A stretch of DNA of 64,000 nucleotides from Photobacterium damselae (GTDB taxonomy: Bacteria; Pseudomonadota; Gammaproteobacteria; Enterobacterales; Vibrionaceae), in contig NZ_PYOG01000012.1 in NCBI RefSeq assembly GCF_003026815.1, positions 1 through 64,000 on the forward strand, given 5' to 3'. This document shows, piece by piece, positions 1 through 10,299 of the stretch. Position 1 is the first letter of the stretch; each line of letters opens with the position of its first letter. The notes under the pieces were generated by a model. It saw only the letters and a program-made list of their open reading frames with translations, was not told where the DNA came from and searched no databases. A program made the translations under genes and the position numbers.

Positions 1-236
1 ACAAGAAATTTAATATTTAAAATCAATTAATTAAATTGATAGTTATAACGATAATTGTTGATAATTTTAATTTTACAATGGAAGGTTAAATAATTACTAA
101 ATATATACTTTGTCAATTTCATTGATGGGTTATATGGTATTTTTTTCTGAATTATTTCTATTAACTTAAACAAATCATCTTATTCAAAAAAATCAGATAA
201 TTCTGAACACTAAAAATCAACTATTCTCTCACAAAC

Positions 237-259
237 TTATCCACAGAATCTGTGGATAA
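237..259. promoter_or_regulatory. Perfect inverted pair of DnaA boxes
   Basis: Two consensus DnaA boxes face each other: TTATCCACA at 237-245 and TGTGGATAA at 251-259. The whole forms a perfect palindrome of 11-bp arms around a single central A at 248. Consensus DnaA boxes bind the initiator DnaA, which can act at origins, at titration sites or as a transcription factor. Which of these applies here cannot be told from the sequence. Confidence 0.5.
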
Positions 260-445
260 CACCAAGTCAAATCAAATATAATACATAAAAATCAATAACT
301 TAAACACAAGTCAAGTATCTTTAATAAGAAAGTTAGCTGCAATTTAATACATCAAAAAAAAGATGGGGATTGAGTGTTCAATCAATGTTCGATTGGAAAG
401 AAAAACAAATACGAAATTAGAATGCGCTATACAAATGAGAAAGGA

Positions 446-479
446 TTCTCTCTAACTGATAGTACTCAGTTAGAGAGAA
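446..479 (-). terminator. Hairpin after pepE
   Basis: A perfect 14-bp stem (446-459 with 466-479) and 6-nt loop starts a few bases beyond the pepE stop codon. No strong T tract follows on the minus strand, so termination efficiency is uncertain; it could also serve a plus-strand transcript. Confidence 0.55.
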
Positions 480-485
480 CATAAA

Positions 486-1223
486 TTAGCAGCTGTGTGA
501 CATTAAGAATTGAATATCTTGACCCTGTTCATAATACACAGGCTCATTATCATAACTAAACAGCTTAAGTTTCTTACCATTTGCCGCATGATAGCTCAAT
601 TTACCATCAAGCAAATGCAGCCAAGTTCCTTCTGGAATACCAATAACTGGCTCATGTTGGTTAATTTCTAGAAACTCTTGAATACGCTCATCACGCGTTT
701 CACCCATATGACCTTCAACACTCGCTTCTAGATAGTGAGGGTTAATCTGGAATGGGACAAAGTTTAGAGAAGAGAGTACAGCGGCTGTCACAATTGGCAT
801 GTCATTAGTGGTGCGAATTGTTGGACAACAAATATTGGTTCCAGCACTCCAACCGATATACGGCTTACCATCAAGCAAGACCGCTTTACGTAAAGGACCT
901 ACAAGCCCCAAATCATGCAATGTTTTGTTTAAAACCCAAGTGTTTCCGCCACTGACTAAAATACCATCAGCCTCTTCAATGGCTTTCACAGGATCTTGCG
1001 CTTGGTGTAAACCAATCACTTCACAATCAAGGCCAAAGCTATTAAAACTATCTTGAACTGCTGCTACACGATCATCGTGACTAGAACGAATCACCGCGTA
1101 TGGGATAAGCACTAATTTTTTTGCCCCGGTACGTTTGATTTGTTCAATAACTGCAGATTGAGCAAATTCCATAATGTTTGTATTGCCAGCAATTTTGCCG
1201 TTACTTAACAATAAAATATCCAT
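486..1223 (-). CDS. pepE: Peptidase E (alpha-aspartyl dipeptidase)
   Basis: Cytoplasmic serine peptidase of family S51 that cleaves dipeptides with N-terminal aspartate, used in peptide nutrition and turnover. The 245-residue length fits the family. The nucleophile motif GWSAGTN is visible at about residues 124-130 (family form GWSAGSN), and HGDD-type surroundings of the family are represented by conserved segments such as NPHYLE (about 162-167). The start is an ATG preceded by a purine-rich GGGAA. It is transcribed alone, divergent from the rsx operon. Function is assigned by clear family resemblance. Confidence 0.9.
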   Translation of the reverse strand: MDILLLSNGKIAGNTNIMEFAQSAVIEQIKRTGAKKLVLIPYAVIRSSHDDRVAAVQDSFNSFGLDCEVIGLHQAQDPVKAIEEADGILVSGGNTWVLNKTLHDLGLVGPLRKAVLLDGKPYIGWSAGTNICCPTIRTTNDMPIVTAAVLSSLNFVPFQINPHYLEASVEGHMGETRDERIQEFLEINQHEPVIGIPEGTWLHLLDGKLSYHAANGKKLKLFSYDNEPVYYEQGQDIQFLMSHSC

Positions 1224-1603
1224 CTATAATTCCCATTTTGCTACGGTAATTTCACTATATGCTCAACAACATATAGTCATAACGTGAACCATCATCATGA
1301 TATTTTGAGAAATTACTGCATCTTAGGTCACAAATTCTTACCTCTCGCTTTTTTATCAGATATTTTGACTGAAATTTCTGCAATCGCCTCTTATAAACTG
1401 CGCTTAAGAGTAACCTTACCCAAGAAGATATCGTTAACAACTTATCATTGTTGTTTGAATTATGTAAAAAACAGACAAAATAAGCGTAAGGATATGAGCA
1501 AATGACTCTGAATCATAAAAAACCCTACCCGAGAGGAGTTGTTATAACGGCCACAAAATCAGATAATATTCAGATCTTGATTTTAATATGTGTATAAGCC
1601 GGT
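1224..1603. promoter_or_regulatory. Divergent pepE / rsx intergenic region
   Basis: About 380 bp between divergent pepE and rsxA must hold promoters for both. A stray DnaA-box match (TGTGTATAA, 1589-1597) lies just before rsxA and is probably chance. The rsxA ribosome site is weak. I see no confident operator or RNA element. Confidence 0.4.
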
Positions 1604-2185
1604 ATGACTGAATACCTTTTATTACTCGTGGGTACTGTGTTGGTTAACAACTTTGTACTCGTAAAATTCTTAGGCTTATGTCCATTTATGGGCGTATCTA
1701 AGAAATTAGAAACAGCAATCGGTATGGGGTTAGCGACAACATTTGTACTAACTCTTGCTTCAGTGTGTGCATATTTAGTGGAAACTTATCTACTAGAACC
1801 ATTAGGTTTAGAATACCTTCGAACACTAAGCTTTATTTTAGTGATTGCGGTGGTGGTTCAGTTCACTGAAATGGTGGTACACAAAACTAGCCCTACTCTC
1901 TATCGTCTGCTTGGCATTTTCTTACCATTAATTACGACAAACTGTGCCGTTCTTGGCGTTGCATTGCTGAATGTAAATGAACACCACAACTTCATTGAGT
2001 CTGTTATTTATGGTTTTGGTGCTGCAGTTGGCTTCTCTCTTGTGCTGGTTCTGTTTGCTTCTATGCGTGAACGTATTGCCGCGGCTGATGTTCCTATGCC
2101 TTTCAAGGGTGCATCAATTGCTATGATTACCGCAGGTTTGATGTCTCTTGCCTTTATGGGCTTTACCGGATTGGTGAAATTGTAA
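1604..2185 (+). CDS. rsxA: Ion-translocating oxidoreductase complex subunit A
   Basis: Integral membrane subunit of the Rnf/Rsx complex, which couples electron flow between NADH and ferredoxin to ion transport and, in enterobacteria, keeps SoxR reduced. The 193-residue protein is almost wholly hydrophobic, with about six membrane segments and conserved [18 protein letters not shown] near the N terminus. It is homologous to RsxE in the same operon and to NqrD/E. It is the first gene of the rsxABCDGE-nth cluster; rsxB follows after one base. Confidence 0.95.
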   Translation: MTEYLLLLVGTVLVNNFVLVKFLGLCPFMGVSKKLETAIGMGLATTFVLTLASVCAYLVETYLLEPLGLEYLRTLSFILVIAVVVQFTEMVVHKTSPTLYRLLGIFLPLITTNCAVLGVALLNVNEHHNFIESVIYGFGAAVGFSLVLVLFASMRERIAAADVPMPFKGASIAMITAGLMSLAFMGFTGLVKL

Positions 2186-2186
2186 G

Positions 2187-2765
2187 ATGAGTGGAATTTT
2201 AATTGCCGTTATCGCTATTGCTATTCTTGCTGCCATCTTCGGCCTCATATTAGGCTTTGCTTCTATCCGCTTTAAAGTAGAAGCCGATCCTATCGTAGAA
2301 CAGATTGATGCGATTTTACCGCAAACACAATGTGGTCAATGTGGTTATCCAGGTTGTCGCCCTTACGCAGAAGCCGTAGCTAACGGTGAAGCTATTAATA
2401 AGTGTACTCCTGGTGGTCAAGCAACCGTTGAAAAACTGGCTGACTTAATGGGAGTTGAAGCTGATGCTCCTGCACAAGAGGAAGAACCTCTAAAATCAGT
2501 TGCTTTTATCCATGAAGATATGTGTATCGGCTGTACTAAGTGCATTCAAGCCTGTCCTGTTGACGCTATCGTAGGTGGAACTAAAGCTATTCATACGGTT
2601 ATTAAAGATGAGTGTACAGGCTGTAAACTTTGTGTCGCACCTTGCCCTACTGACTGTATTGAGATGATTACCGTTGAAGAAACACCCGATACTTGGAAAT
2701 GGAACTTAAATCAGATCCCTGTGGTGAATATTCCCGTCGAATCCGAGGCAGACAAGGCTAACTGA
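2187..2765 (+). CDS. rsxB: Ion-translocating oxidoreductase complex subunit B (ferredoxin-like)
   Basis: Membrane-anchored iron-sulfur subunit of Rnf. An N-terminal membrane helix (about residues 5-27) is followed by the cluster motif CGQCGYPGC (about 49-57) with a later Cys, and then two [4Fe-4S] ferredoxin motifs, [12 protein letters not shown] and [12 protein letters not shown]. It carries electrons between ferredoxin-level donors and the membrane subunits. The length of 192 residues is typical. It lies between rsxA and rsxC with spacings of 1-2 bases, indicating translational coupling. Confidence 0.95.
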   Translation: MSGILIAVIAIAILAAIFGLILGFASIRFKVEADPIVEQIDAILPQTQCGQCGYPGCRPYAEAVANGEAINKCTPGGQATVEKLADLMGVEADAPAQEEEPLKSVAFIHEDMCIGCTKCIQACPVDAIVGGTKAIHTVIKDECTGCKLCVAPCPTDCIEMITVEETPDTWKWNLNQIPVVNIPVESEADKAN

Positions 2766-2767
2766 TC

Positions 2768-5206
2768 ATGCAATCAATTATCGAACAAATAAAACATGGC
2801 AAGCTTTGGGATTTTCATGGTGGTATCCATCCTGCAGAAAATAAAGCGCAATCAAGCCAAGCTCCAATCGCCTTTGCTGGAATTCCCCACGAGATTGTTC
2901 TGCCATTAAAACAACATATTGGCACTAAAGGCGATATCATCGTCAATGTTGGTGATTATGTCTATAAAGGTCAACCACTCACACAAGGCGATATCGCAAT
3001 GTGTGTGCCAATTCATGCTTCAACTTCAGGCACAATTACTGCCATTGAAGAGCGCACAACAGCACACCCATCAGGTCTGAGTGATCTCTGCATTGTAATC
3101 AAACCTGATGGTAAAGATACGTGGTTTGATTTACACCCTGTTGCGGATTATGAATTAGAAAACAGTGAAGATCTGATAAATATCATTCGCTTAAATGGTA
3201 TTGCAGGTTTAGGTGGCGCAGGCTTCCCTACCGCTCGTAAGTTACAAGGTGGTTTAGGCCAAGTTGATATTCTAATTATTAATGCGGCCGAATGTGAGCC
3301 TTATATTACTGCAGATGATCGCTTGATGCAGGATTATGCGGAAGAGGTTATCGAAGGCGTTCGCATTCTTCGCCATATTGTTAAACCACAATTGACCATT
3401 ATCGGAATTGAAGATAATAAACCTGACGCGATCAAAGCGCTCGAACAACACGTTCATGATGATGATAATATTCTTATTCGTGTTGTCCCAACTAAATATC
3501 CATCAGGCAGCTCTAAGCAATTAGTTAAAATTTTAACTGGCCGCGAAGTACCATCGGGTTCTCGTTCAACGTCTGTTGGCGTTATTATGCAGAATATCGG
3601 TACAGCCTTTGCTATTAAGCGCGCGATTGTCAATGGAGAACCCTTGATTGAACGTGTAGTCACACTCACTGGCGATGCTTTTAGTCAACGTGGTAACTAT
3701 TTTACCCGCTTAGGTACCCCTGTTTCCTACTTACTTGATACTTATGGTTATAAAGCAGATAAGAAATATCCTCGTGTCATTATTGGTGGTTCTTTAATGG
3801 GCTTTACATTGCCTCACCCTGAAGTGCCAATAACTAAAATCACGAACTGTATTTTAACTCCTAGCCGTAAAGAACTGCCACTTCATACTCATGAAATGGC
3901 ATGTATTCGCTGCTCATCATGTTCCGATGTCTGCCCTTCATCATTGCTACCTCAACAACTACAGTGGTATGCAAAAGATAAAGACTACGACAAGTGTGGA
4001 GAGTACAACCTATCTGATTGTATTGAATGTGGTGCTTGTGCTTATGTCTGTCCTAGTGAGATCCCTCTGGTTCAATATTATCGCCAAGCAAAAGCTGAGA
4101 TTTGGGCTCGAAAACAAGACGAAATCAATGCAGAACGTGCACGCCAACGTTTTGAAGCCAAACAAGCTCGCATGGAACGAGATAAAGCAGAACGGGAAAA
4201 TCGCTTTAAGAAAGCAGCGGACGATCGCCGCCAGGAGATGGCATCAACCGGTGGTAATGATGCAGTAGCCGCGGCTATAGCCCGAGTTAAAGCGAAACAA
4301 GCGGCTAAGAGTGAGGTTAATGAACCAAAACCAGCAGTCGCTGCCGCAATTGCTCGAGCAAAAGCGAAGCAAACGGCATCAGCACAAGCAGGAAACGAGA
4401 CTCCTGATAATAGCGAAATGGCAAAACTTCGTGAAGAACGCAAACGTCAGGCAAGAGAGCGTAAAGCTGCGCAGGCTGAAAATAAGCAGACAGATGCTTC
4501 CACTGTAGATGAAAAACAATCTGCAGTTGCCGCAGCTGTAGCTCGAGCTAAAGCTCGGAAAGCAGCCCAGCAACAGACGCAAAATGAGAAAACGGAAGTA
4601 GATACTCACGCAACTAGTACTGAAAGCGATCCGAAAAAAGCTGCGGTTGCCGCAGCAGTAGCTCGCGCTAAAGCTCGGAAAGCCGCTCAGCAACAGGCGC
4701 AAAATGAGAAAACTGAAGTAGATACTCACGCAACTAGTACTGAAAGCGATCCCAAAAAAGCCGCGGTTGCCGCAGCAGTAGCTCGAGCTAAAGCTCGGAA
4801 AGCAGCCCAGCAACAGACGCAAAATGAGAAAACGGAAGTAGATACTCACGCAACTAGTACTGAAAGCGATCCCAAAAAAGCCGCGGTTGCCGCAGCAGTA
4901 GCTCGCGCTAAAGCTCGGAAAGCCGCTCAGCAACAGGCTCAAAATGAGACAACTGAAGTAGATACTCACACAGCTAGTACTGAAAGCGAACCGAAAAAAG
5001 CCGCAGTTGCCGCAGCAGTAGCTCGCGCTAAAGCACGAAAAGCTGCTCAGCAACAGGCGCAAAATGAGACAACTGAAGTAGATACTCACACAGCTAGTAC
5101 TGAAAGCGATCCTAAAAAAGCCGCGGTTGCCGCAGCTGTGGCTCGCGCTAAAGCTCGTAAAGCTGCTCAACAAACAGCAAAAGAACAACAAAATGAGGAA
5201 TGTTAG
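2768..5206 (+). CDS. rsxC: Ion-translocating oxidoreductase complex subunit C with repeat tail
   Basis: Peripheral Rnf subunit that binds FMN/NADH and two [4Fe-4S] clusters. The glycine-rich segment [12 protein letters not shown] (about residues 149-160) belongs to the NADH/FMN-binding fold; ferredoxin motifs [12 protein letters not shown] and [12 protein letters not shown] lie at about 379-427. The last ~320 residues are a basic, alanine-rich tail with two diverged and six nearly identical copies of [17 protein letters not shown] in ~40-residue units. Tails of this kind occur in RsxC of other gammaproteobacteria, but copy number varies. At 812 residues it is longer than minimal RnfC proteins because of this tail. 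Confidence 0.95.
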   Translation: MQSIIEQIKHGKLWDFHGGIHPAENKAQSSQAPIAFAGIPHEIVLPLKQHIGTKGDIIVNVGDYVYKGQPLTQGDIAMCVPIHASTSGTITAIEERTTAHPSGLSDLCIVIKPDGKDTWFDLHPVADYELENSEDLINIIRLNGIAGLGGAGFPTARKLQGGLGQVDILIINAAECEPYITADDRLMQDYAEEVIEGVRILRHIVKPQLTIIGIEDNKPDAIKALEQHVHDDDNILIRVVPTKYPSGSSKQLVKILTGREVPSGSRSTSVGVIMQNIGTAFAIKRAIVNGEPLIERVVTLTGDAFSQRGNYFTRLGTPVSYLLDTYGYKADKKYPRVIIGGSLMGFTLPHPEVPITKITNCILTPSRKELPLHTHEMACIRCSSCSDVCPSSLLPQQLQWYAKDKDYDKCGEYNLSDCIECGACAYVCPSEIPLVQYYRQAKAEIWARKQDEINAERARQRFEAKQARMERDKAERENRFKKAADDRRQEMASTGGNDAVAAAIARVKAKQAAKSEVNEPKPAVAAAIARAKAKQTASAQAGNETPDNSEMAKLREERKRQARERKAAQAENKQTDASTVDEKQSAVAAAVARAKARKAAQQQTQNEKTEVDTHATSTESDPKKAAVAAAVARAKARKAAQQQAQNEKTEVDTHATSTESDPKKAAVAAAVARAKARKAAQQQTQNEKTEVDTHATSTESDPKKAAVAAAVARAKARKAAQQQAQNETTEVDTHTASTESEPKKAAVAAAVARAKARKAAQQQAQNETTEVDTHTASTESDPKKAAVAAAVARAKARKAAQQTAKEQQNEEC
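4523..5172 (+). repeat. 120-bp tandem repeat inside rsxC
   Basis: The 3' part of rsxC is a direct tandem array with a period of exactly 120 bp (40 codons), about 5.5 copies. The units at 4561-4680 and 4801-4920 differ at only two positions, while alternate units share small differences (GCTCGAGCTA against GCTCGCGCTA), suggesting duplication of a 240-bp double unit. Reading frame is kept through all copies. Confidence 0.9.
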
Positions 5207-5208
5207 CC

Positions 5209-6258
5209 GTGTTTAATATTGCTAGCTCACCACACGCGCATAGTCGAAAAAGCACAAGTGCTATCATGCGAACCGTAATTCTTTGTGCTGCTTTTGGTAT
5301 TGCAGCACAAACCTACTTCTTTGGTATCGGAACGCTCATTCAAGTACTGCTGGCCTCAACGGTTTCAGTACTTGCTGAAGCTTGTGTACTCAAACTTCGT
5401 AAGCGCCCTATTGTTCCTTATCTAAGAGATAATTCGGCACTACTTACTGGCGTATTAATTGGTATTTCGATTCCACCACTTGCACCATGGTGGTTAACGG
5501 TTATTGGGGTGATTTTTGCTATTGTCATCGCTAAGCATCTTTATGGCGGTTTAGGTCAAAACCTATTTAACCCAGCCATGGTTGCTTATGTGGTACTGCT
5601 AATTTCGTTCCCAGTACAAATGACGACTTGGTTGCCGCCCTCATCTCTGAGTGCGAATCCGACCTCAATGCTAGATAGTATCATGGCCATCTTTACTGGG
5701 TTTACACAAGATGGTTACAGTGTTCAACAACTTCGTCTATCGATCGATGGCGTAACGATGGCAACACCTCTTGATACTTTTAAAACTTCACTCACGACAG
5801 GTATGCATGCTGTCGATATTATGGCTAAACCTGTTTATGACTCTTTTGCAGGTATTGGTTGGGAGTGGGTAAACCTTGGATTCTTATTAGGTGGTCTTAT
5901 TCTACTTAAGATGCGAATAATTCAATGGTATATCCCGGTTAGCATGCTGCTAGGTCTTTTTATTGCAAGTAGCATTGGCTATGTGGTTGATCCAGCCCAA
6001 CATGCTTCACCACTGATTCATATGTTCTCTGGTGCAACCATGTTAGGAGCTTTCTTTATTGCGACTGACCCTATCACAGCATCGACAACAGTCAAAGGCC
6101 GCTTAATTTTTGGTGCATTCATTGGTGTTATGACATACCTCATTCGAACTCATGGTGGTTTCCCTGATGGTGTCGCATTCAGTGTACTGCTCGCAAATAT
6201 GTGTGTTCCTCTGATCGACTATTACACTCGACCTCGTACTTACGGCCACACTCGATAG
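5209..6258 (+). CDS. rsxD: Ion-translocating oxidoreductase complex subunit D
   Basis: Membrane subunit of Rnf, homologous to NqrB, with a covalently bound FMN. The flavinylation motif SGAT is visible in [12 protein letters not shown] near residue 270. About nine membrane helices are evident. A GTG at 5209, nine bases after GAGGA (5195-5199) and two bases after the rsxC stop, gives an N terminus [12 protein letters not shown] that matches the E. coli protein; an ATG at 5200 overlapping rsxC is the alternative but sits directly on the ribosome site. Confidence 0.93.
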   Translation: MFNIASSPHAHSRKSTSAIMRTVILCAAFGIAAQTYFFGIGTLIQVLLASTVSVLAEACVLKLRKRPIVPYLRDNSALLTGVLIGISIPPLAPWWLTVIGVIFAIVIAKHLYGGLGQNLFNPAMVAYVVLLISFPVQMTTWLPPSSLSANPTSMLDSIMAIFTGFTQDGYSVQQLRLSIDGVTMATPLDTFKTSLTTGMHAVDIMAKPVYDSFAGIGWEWVNLGFLLGGLILLKMRIIQWYIPVSMLLGLFIASSIGYVVDPAQHASPLIHMFSGATMLGAFFIATDPITASTTVKGRLIFGAFIGVMTYLIRTHGGFPDGVAFSVLLANMCVPLIDYYTRPRTYGHTR

Positions 6259-6266
6259 GAAGTAAT

Positions 6267-6899
6267 ATGTTTCAAGCAATGAAGAAAAATGGTGGCATCT
6301 TGGCACTCTTTGCCCTGCTTGCTACAGGTTTAGTGGCCATTACTCACCTTCTCACTGAAGGGCGTATCGCTAAACAACAAGAAATCGAACTCATGGATAT
6401 CTTGAACCAAGTTGTTCCAGCTCAAAGCCATGATAATGTTCTTTATAAAAGCTGTACTTTGGTCAAAGATTTGCCTCGATTAGGTACGAATGATGCAGAG
6501 CCTGCTTATATTGCAACTAAGGATGGGAAACCTGTGGGTATTGCTATCCAAGCGATCGCACCTGATGGTTATAGTGGCGCAATTAAACTGATTGTAGGTT
6601 TAAATATGGATGGCGTCGTTACAGGTGTCCGTGTTCTACAGCAAAATGAAACACCTGGATTAGGCGATAAAATCGAAACGTCAGTCAGTAATTGGATCTA
6701 CAGTTTTAACGGCAAAAAAGTAAAAGGTGAAAATGACCCTGCTTGGCACGTTCGTAAAGATGGTGGCGAGTTTGATCAGTTTACAGGAGCAACCATCACC
6801 CCACGAGCTGTGGTTAAATCGGTGAAGAATGTGTCGCTGTTTTGGGATCAAAATAAAGAAAAGATCCTTAACCAGCCACTAAATTGTTCAGGAGAGTAA
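6267..6899 (+). CDS. rsxG: Ion-translocating oxidoreductase complex subunit G
   Basis: Rnf subunit with one N-terminal membrane helix (about residues 10-28) and a periplasmic FMN-binding domain. The covalent flavin attachment motif TGAT is seen in [14 protein letters not shown] near residue 175. The start at 6267 is chosen because GGAAG lies just upstream and an upstream in-frame extension would overlap rsxD. Length 210 residues fits the family. It lies between rsxD and rsxE in a tight operon. Confidence 0.94.
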   Translation: MFQAMKKNGGILALFALLATGLVAITHLLTEGRIAKQQEIELMDILNQVVPAQSHDNVLYKSCTLVKDLPRLGTNDAEPAYIATKDGKPVGIAIQAIAPDGYSGAIKLIVGLNMDGVVTGVRVLQQNETPGLGDKIETSVSNWIYSFNGKKVKGENDPAWHVRKDGGEFDQFTGATITPRAVVKSVKNVSLFWDQNKEKILNQPLNCSGE

Positions 6900-6901
6900 T
6901 A

Positions 6902-7588
6902 ATGTCAACGAATACTGAACTGATGAAAAATGGCCTATGGTATAACAACCCAACTGTTGTTCAACTGCTGGGGTTGTGTCCATTATTAGCCGTTTCTGCA
7001 ACCGTAACTAACGCGCTTGGTTTAGGCCTAGCAACCACTATGGTATTAGTCGGATCCAACCTTATTGTCTCTTTGATTCGTAACGTGGTTCCTTCCGAGA
7101 TCCGTATTCCTGTCTTTGTGATGATCATTGCCGCATTAGTAACGTGTGTTCAGCTTCTTATGAATGCCTATACCTACGGATTGTATAAATCATTAGGTAT
7201 TTTCATCGCTCTTATCGTTACCAACTGTATCATTATTGGTCGTGCAGAATCTTTTGCATCTAAGAATAAGCCTCTACCTGCAGTACTCGATGGCCTATGG
7301 ATGGGTTTAGGTATGACATCTGCTCTTGTCATTCTAGGTGCCATGCGAGAATTGCTCAGTAAAGGTACATTATTTGATGGCGCAGATCGTCTACTGGGCA
7401 GTTGGGCATCATCGCTACGAATTGAAGTGTTTCACTACGACAATGGCTTTTTACTTGCGATGCTACCACCAGGGGCTTTCTTTGGTGTTGGCTTAATGAT
7501 CGCGCTGAAGAACGTCATAGATAAAAAGCAGCAAGATAAAAAAAATGCGGTAGAGCAACAAGCTAAAGCCGTATCAACACCAGAATAA
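6902..7588 (+). CDS. rsxE: Ion-translocating oxidoreductase complex subunit E
   Basis: Hydrophobic membrane subunit of Rnf, related to RsxA and to NqrD. The N-terminal [18 protein letters not shown] is characteristic, followed by about six helices and a charged cytoplasmic tail (about residues 205-228). The ATG at 6902 follows GGAG in the end of rsxG and gives the usual N terminus. Last rsx gene; a long hairpin separates it from nth. Confidence 0.94.
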   Translation: MSTNTELMKNGLWYNNPTVVQLLGLCPLLAVSATVTNALGLGLATTMVLVGSNLIVSLIRNVVPSEIRIPVFVMIIAALVTCVQLLMNAYTYGLYKSLGIFIALIVTNCIIIGRAESFASKNKPLPAVLDGLWMGLGMTSALVILGAMRELLSKGTLFDGADRLLGSWASSLRIEVFHYDNGFLLAMLPPGAFFGVGLMIALKNVIDKKQQDKKNAVEQQAKAVSTPE

Positions 7589-7595
7589 AGATAAA

Positions 7596-7637
7596 GGTGT
7601 CGCATTACGGCTAATAATAACCCGTAATAGCGACACC
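7596..7637 (+). other. Hairpin between rsxE and nth
   Basis: GGTGTCGC-ATTACGG (7596-7610) pairs with CCGTAAT-A-GCGACACC (7622-7637), giving a 15-bp stem with one bulged base. No T tract follows, so it looks like an intra-operon RNA structure (processing or stability element, or partial terminator) rather than a full terminator. Confidence 0.6.
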
Positions 7638-7661
7638 ACCATTTCGCTTGGAAGCAAAGTC

Positions 7662-8309
7662 ATGAATAATCAAAAGAGAGTTCAAATTCTCGAGCGTCTT
7701 CGCGCTGAAAATCCACATCCACAAACCGAACTTAACTGGTCAACACCTTTCGAGTTACTCATTGCCGTATTGCTCTCGGCACAAGCAACCGATGTGAGTG
7801 TCAATAAAGCAATCGATAAGCTTTATCCTATTGCGAATACTCCGCAAGCTATCTTTGATTTGGGTGTTGATGGCCTAAAAACCTACATTAAGACTATTGG
7901 GCTCTTTAATACGAAAGCCGAGAATGTGATAAAAACATGTCGCATTTTATTAGATCAACACAATGGTGAAGTACCCGAAGATCGCCAAGCTTTAGAGGCA
8001 CTTCCTGGTGTCGGGCGAAAAACAGCTAACGTTGTCCTTAATACCGCTTTCGGTTGGCCAACCATTGCCGTTGATACGCATATTTTTCGAGTTTGTAATC
8101 GGACAAAGTTTGCCGAAGGTAAAAATGTTGATCAGGTAGAACAAAAACTCTTAAAAGTGGTGCCTGCCGAATTTAAAGTGGATGTCCACCACTGGCTGAT
8201 TCTCCACGGCCGTTACACTTGTATCGCCCGTAAACCACGCTGTGGCAGCTGTATTATCGAAGATCTTTGTGAATATAAAGAGAAAGTTTATCCCGATGAA
8301 GGTAAATAA
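7662..8309 (+). CDS. nth: Endonuclease III (DNA glycosylase/AP lyase)
   Basis: Base-excision repair enzyme that removes oxidised pyrimidines and nicks abasic sites. The helix-hairpin-helix LPGVGRKTANVV contains the catalytic lysine, and VDTHIFRV contains the catalytic aspartate. The C-terminal [4Fe-4S] ligands follow the family pattern C-x6-C-x2-C-x5-C (CIARKPRCGSCIIEDLC). Length 215 residues is typical. Linkage of nth to the rsx operon is conserved in many gammaproteobacteria and places oxidative DNA repair beside a complex that controls SoxR. Confidence 0.97.
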   Translation: MNNQKRVQILERLRAENPHPQTELNWSTPFELLIAVLLSAQATDVSVNKAIDKLYPIANTPQAIFDLGVDGLKTYIKTIGLFNTKAENVIKTCRILLDQHNGEVPEDRQALEALPGVGRKTANVVLNTAFGWPTIAVDTHIFRVCNRTKFAEGKNVDQVEQKLLKVVPAEFKVDVHHWLILHGRYTCIARKPRCGSCIIEDLCEYKEKVYPDEGK

Positions 8310-8362
8310 TCCTTGATACTCAAAACGTTTCAATGCTAGACAATATCACGCAACACTTAAGT

Positions 8363-8401
8363 AAGCCCTTATTTATAAATCAAAAAGTAAGGGCTTTTTT
8401 A
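8363..8401 (+). terminator. Rho-independent terminator of rsx-nth
   Basis: AAGCCCTTA (8363-8371) pairs with TAAGGGCTT (8388-8396), followed by a T run. It also lies at the end of convergent motY. Confidence 0.85.
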
Positions 8402-9292
8402 CAAACTGCGTCCTAAAGAGATCACGACTCGGCGATTTAAATTACGGCCAATAGGTGTATTGTTGTCGGCTATTTCTCGTCTCTCACCAAAGGCTTGTAC
8501 TTTAATTCGATCTGGTGGTAATCCTAAAGAAATAAAGTATTCATGAAGCTTATTCGCACGACGTTCAGATAAGTCTTGGTTTTCATTTTTGGTCCCAAAA
8601 GAGTCGGTATATGTTGCCACCAGCACCAAATCAACATCTTTTGCAGCACGGACAAAATCAGCAATTTGCATCAATCGCTTTCGTGATAGTTCATTCAGTT
8701 CTTCACTATCATTGTCATAGTGCAAAATAGTGAAGGATATGTCATCAAAACTATAAGGAAGGAGTTGATTTAAACACTGATTAAACTCTTGATAAGGCTT
8801 TTGAAATGCAACTGCAGATAAACCGACATCGATATAACGATTACTATGATACCAATCTCGATAACTGAAAGTAGGATTTCGCCCTCGTTCCAATTCAGAT
8901 AGCATAGTCCACGCTGTTTTTCCGCCAACATAACCATTAAATTGCTTAAAGAATTTCAGCTTTAACATTCGTTGAGCAGCATCGCCAGGCATCCAACGAG
9001 CAGGCATTGAAACCAAATTCACATTGGCTGTTTTACCCGTTGAGCGAAACAAATCGATCTCAAAATCCAGATTAATTTTTTTCCCCGCTTTAGAGACAAA
9101 TTGCGCCAAGCCATAGCCTGGAATTTGATGAACTAACTGGCATTCAAGTTGGGTATTGGTTTTTAACTGCCACTGAGACTGGGACGGTTTAGCCAAATAC
9201 TGAGTTACGGCAAAACTTGGTAATGGTAAAAACAAGCCGCAGCATAAGAGACAACGACTTATTATTGTTAACTGTTTTTGATGCCAAGCCAT
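8399..9292 (-). CDS. motY: Sodium-type flagellar motor protein MotY
   Basis: Component of the T ring around the sodium-driven polar flagellar motor, needed to hold the PomA/PomB stators. The protein has a signal peptide ending near LPSFA, a MotY N-terminal domain (segments such as [10 protein letters not shown], with conserved cysteines) and a C-terminal OmpA-type peptidoglycan-binding domain ([20 protein letters not shown] and a final [10 protein letters not shown]). An ATG at 9292 is preferred over a GTG three codons upstream. Divergent pairing with rnt is usual in Vibrionaceae and supports the call against a generic OmpA-family protein. Confidence 0.88.
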   Translation of the reverse strand: MAWHQKQLTIISRCLLCCGLFLPLPSFAVTQYLAKPSQSQWQLKTNTQLECQLVHQIPGYGLAQFVSKAGKKINLDFEIDLFRSTGKTANVNLVSMPARWMPGDAAQRMLKLKFFKQFNGYVGGKTAWTMLSELERGRNPTFSYRDWYHSNRYIDVGLSAVAFQKPYQEFNQCLNQLLPYSFDDISFTILHYDNDSEELNELSRKRLMQIADFVRAAKDVDLVLVATYTDSFGTKNENQDLSERRANKLHEYFISLGLPPDRIKVQAFGERREIADNNTPIGRNLNRRVVISLGRSL

Positions 9293-9462
9293 AACGCTCA
9301 CTGTATTTATTTACCGAGAATTCCCTACTCTTATCGGCCAAACAAATAAGAACTTTAATGATTAATATACACTCATACTTACCATTGATTTCATGCCGCC
9401 AATTCGCATCTTAGAGTAGTTTGGGTATAATCAGGGATCCATTTATCTACATAAATTGTGTC

Positions 9463-10128
9463 ATGAGCCAAAATAACGAATTCAATAGCCTTAAAAGCCG
9501 CTTTCGTGGGTATTTCCCTGTTGTTATCGATGTTGAAACAGCAGGATTTAATGCTCAAACCGATGCCTTATTAGAGATTTGTGCTGTCACACTAAAAATG
9601 GATGACGATGGCTGGCTACATCCAGCAACCACACTCCATTTTCATGTAACGCCATTTGAAGGGGCAATTCTGCATAAAGAAGCGCTTGAATTTAATGGTA
9701 TCCGTGACCCTTTTAGTCCTCTTCGTGGCGCTGTCTCAGAAGACACTGCGTTAAAAGAAATCTTTAAACAAATTCGTAAAGAGCAGAAAAATGCTGACTG
9801 TTCTCGTGCCATCATGGTTGCACATAATGCGAATTTCGATCACAGCTTTGTGATGGCCGCCGCAGAACGGGCAAAATTAAAACGCAATCCGTTTCATCCA
9901 TTTGCCACTTTTGATACCGCAGCGTTAAGCGGCTTAGCCCTAGGTCAAACCGTATTAGCGAAAGCATGCCAGACAGCCAATATTCCTTTTGATAATAAAG
10001 AGGCTCATTCAGCATTATATGACACAGAACGTACTGCTGAACTATTTTGCAAAATTGTTAACAAATGGAAGGCGTTAGGCGGCTGGCCTCTTGTTGATGA
10101 TGAAACAGAAGAAAATCAAAACGATTAA
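9463..10128 (+). CDS. rnt: Ribonuclease T
   Basis: 3'-5' exoribonuclease of the DEDD family that trims tRNA and 5S/23S rRNA 3' ends and turns over tRNA CCA. The exonuclease motifs are visible: [11 protein letters not shown] (motif I, D and E), HNANFDHSF (motif II) and [14 protein letters not shown] (motif III, H and D). The ATG at 9463 gives the usual N terminus MSQNNEF; a TTG-initiated upstream extension is rejected. Length 221 residues. Confidence 0.96.
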   Translation: MSQNNEFNSLKSRFRGYFPVVIDVETAGFNAQTDALLEICAVTLKMDDDGWLHPATTLHFHVTPFEGAILHKEALEFNGIRDPFSPLRGAVSEDTALKEIFKQIRKEQKNADCSRAIMVAHNANFDHSFVMAAAERAKLKRNPFHPFATFDTAALSGLALGQTVLAKACQTANIPFDNKEAHSALYDTERTAELFCKIVNKWKALGGWPLVDDETEENQND

Positions 10129-10170
10129 AATATCAACAATCTAGAATCTAATTCTATTTCTATTTCTAAG

Positions 10171-10195
10171 GCTCGAATTTATCGGGCTTTTTTTT
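10171..10195 (+). terminator. Rho-independent terminator of rnt
   Basis: GCTCGA (10171-10176) pairs with TCGGGC (10182-10187, one G-T pair) and is followed by eight T residues. Confidence 0.8.
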
Positions 10196-10248
10196 CGTCA
10201 AAATATTAGAAAACTCCCATCAAACACACGTTTTAAACATAAAAACGA

Positions 10249-10279
10249 ATAAAGCTTGTGCGAATAACATGAGCTTTAT
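10249..10279. promoter_or_regulatory. Inverted repeat upstream of fadL
   Basis: ATAAAGCTTGTG (10249-10260) and CATGAGCTTTAT (10268-10279) form a 12-bp stem with two G-T pairs if transcribed, or an inverted repeat on DNA. It lies 20 bp upstream of the predicted -35 element of fadL, a position suited to a regulator. The factor is unknown. Confidence 0.4.
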
Positions 10280-10299
10280 CAATATAAGGTTACAACAAG

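Larger units (their letters stand above)
1..485. other. AT-rich non-coding region upstream/downstream of pepE
   Basis: No convincing coding frame is visible in this very AT-rich stretch. It holds a perfect pair of inverted DnaA boxes (237-259) and, at its right end, a hairpin that probably terminates pepE (446-479). There is no GATC site in the whole stretch, unlike Dam-controlled chromosome origins of gammaproteobacteria, so an origin call is not supported. A gene lying to the left of the window may end or begin nearby. Confidence 0.6.

Noticed and set aside
1..485. Chromosome replication origin
   Set aside because: Only one pair of DnaA boxes, no GATC sites, no 13-mer array and none of the usual origin neighbours (mnmG, dnaA, parAB, rctB).
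1284..1505. Small gene between pepE and rsxA
   Set aside because: No ribosome site, no recognisable composition or domain; lies in a divergent promoter region.
1589..1597. Third DnaA box near rsxA
   Set aside because: A single 9-mer in AT-rich DNA is expected by chance in a window of this size.
4379..5191. Long antisense reading frame over the rsxC repeats
   Set aside because: It is a by-product of the repeated, stop-poor codon pattern on the other strand; it is Ser/Cys/Phe-rich, repetitive and has no ribosome site.
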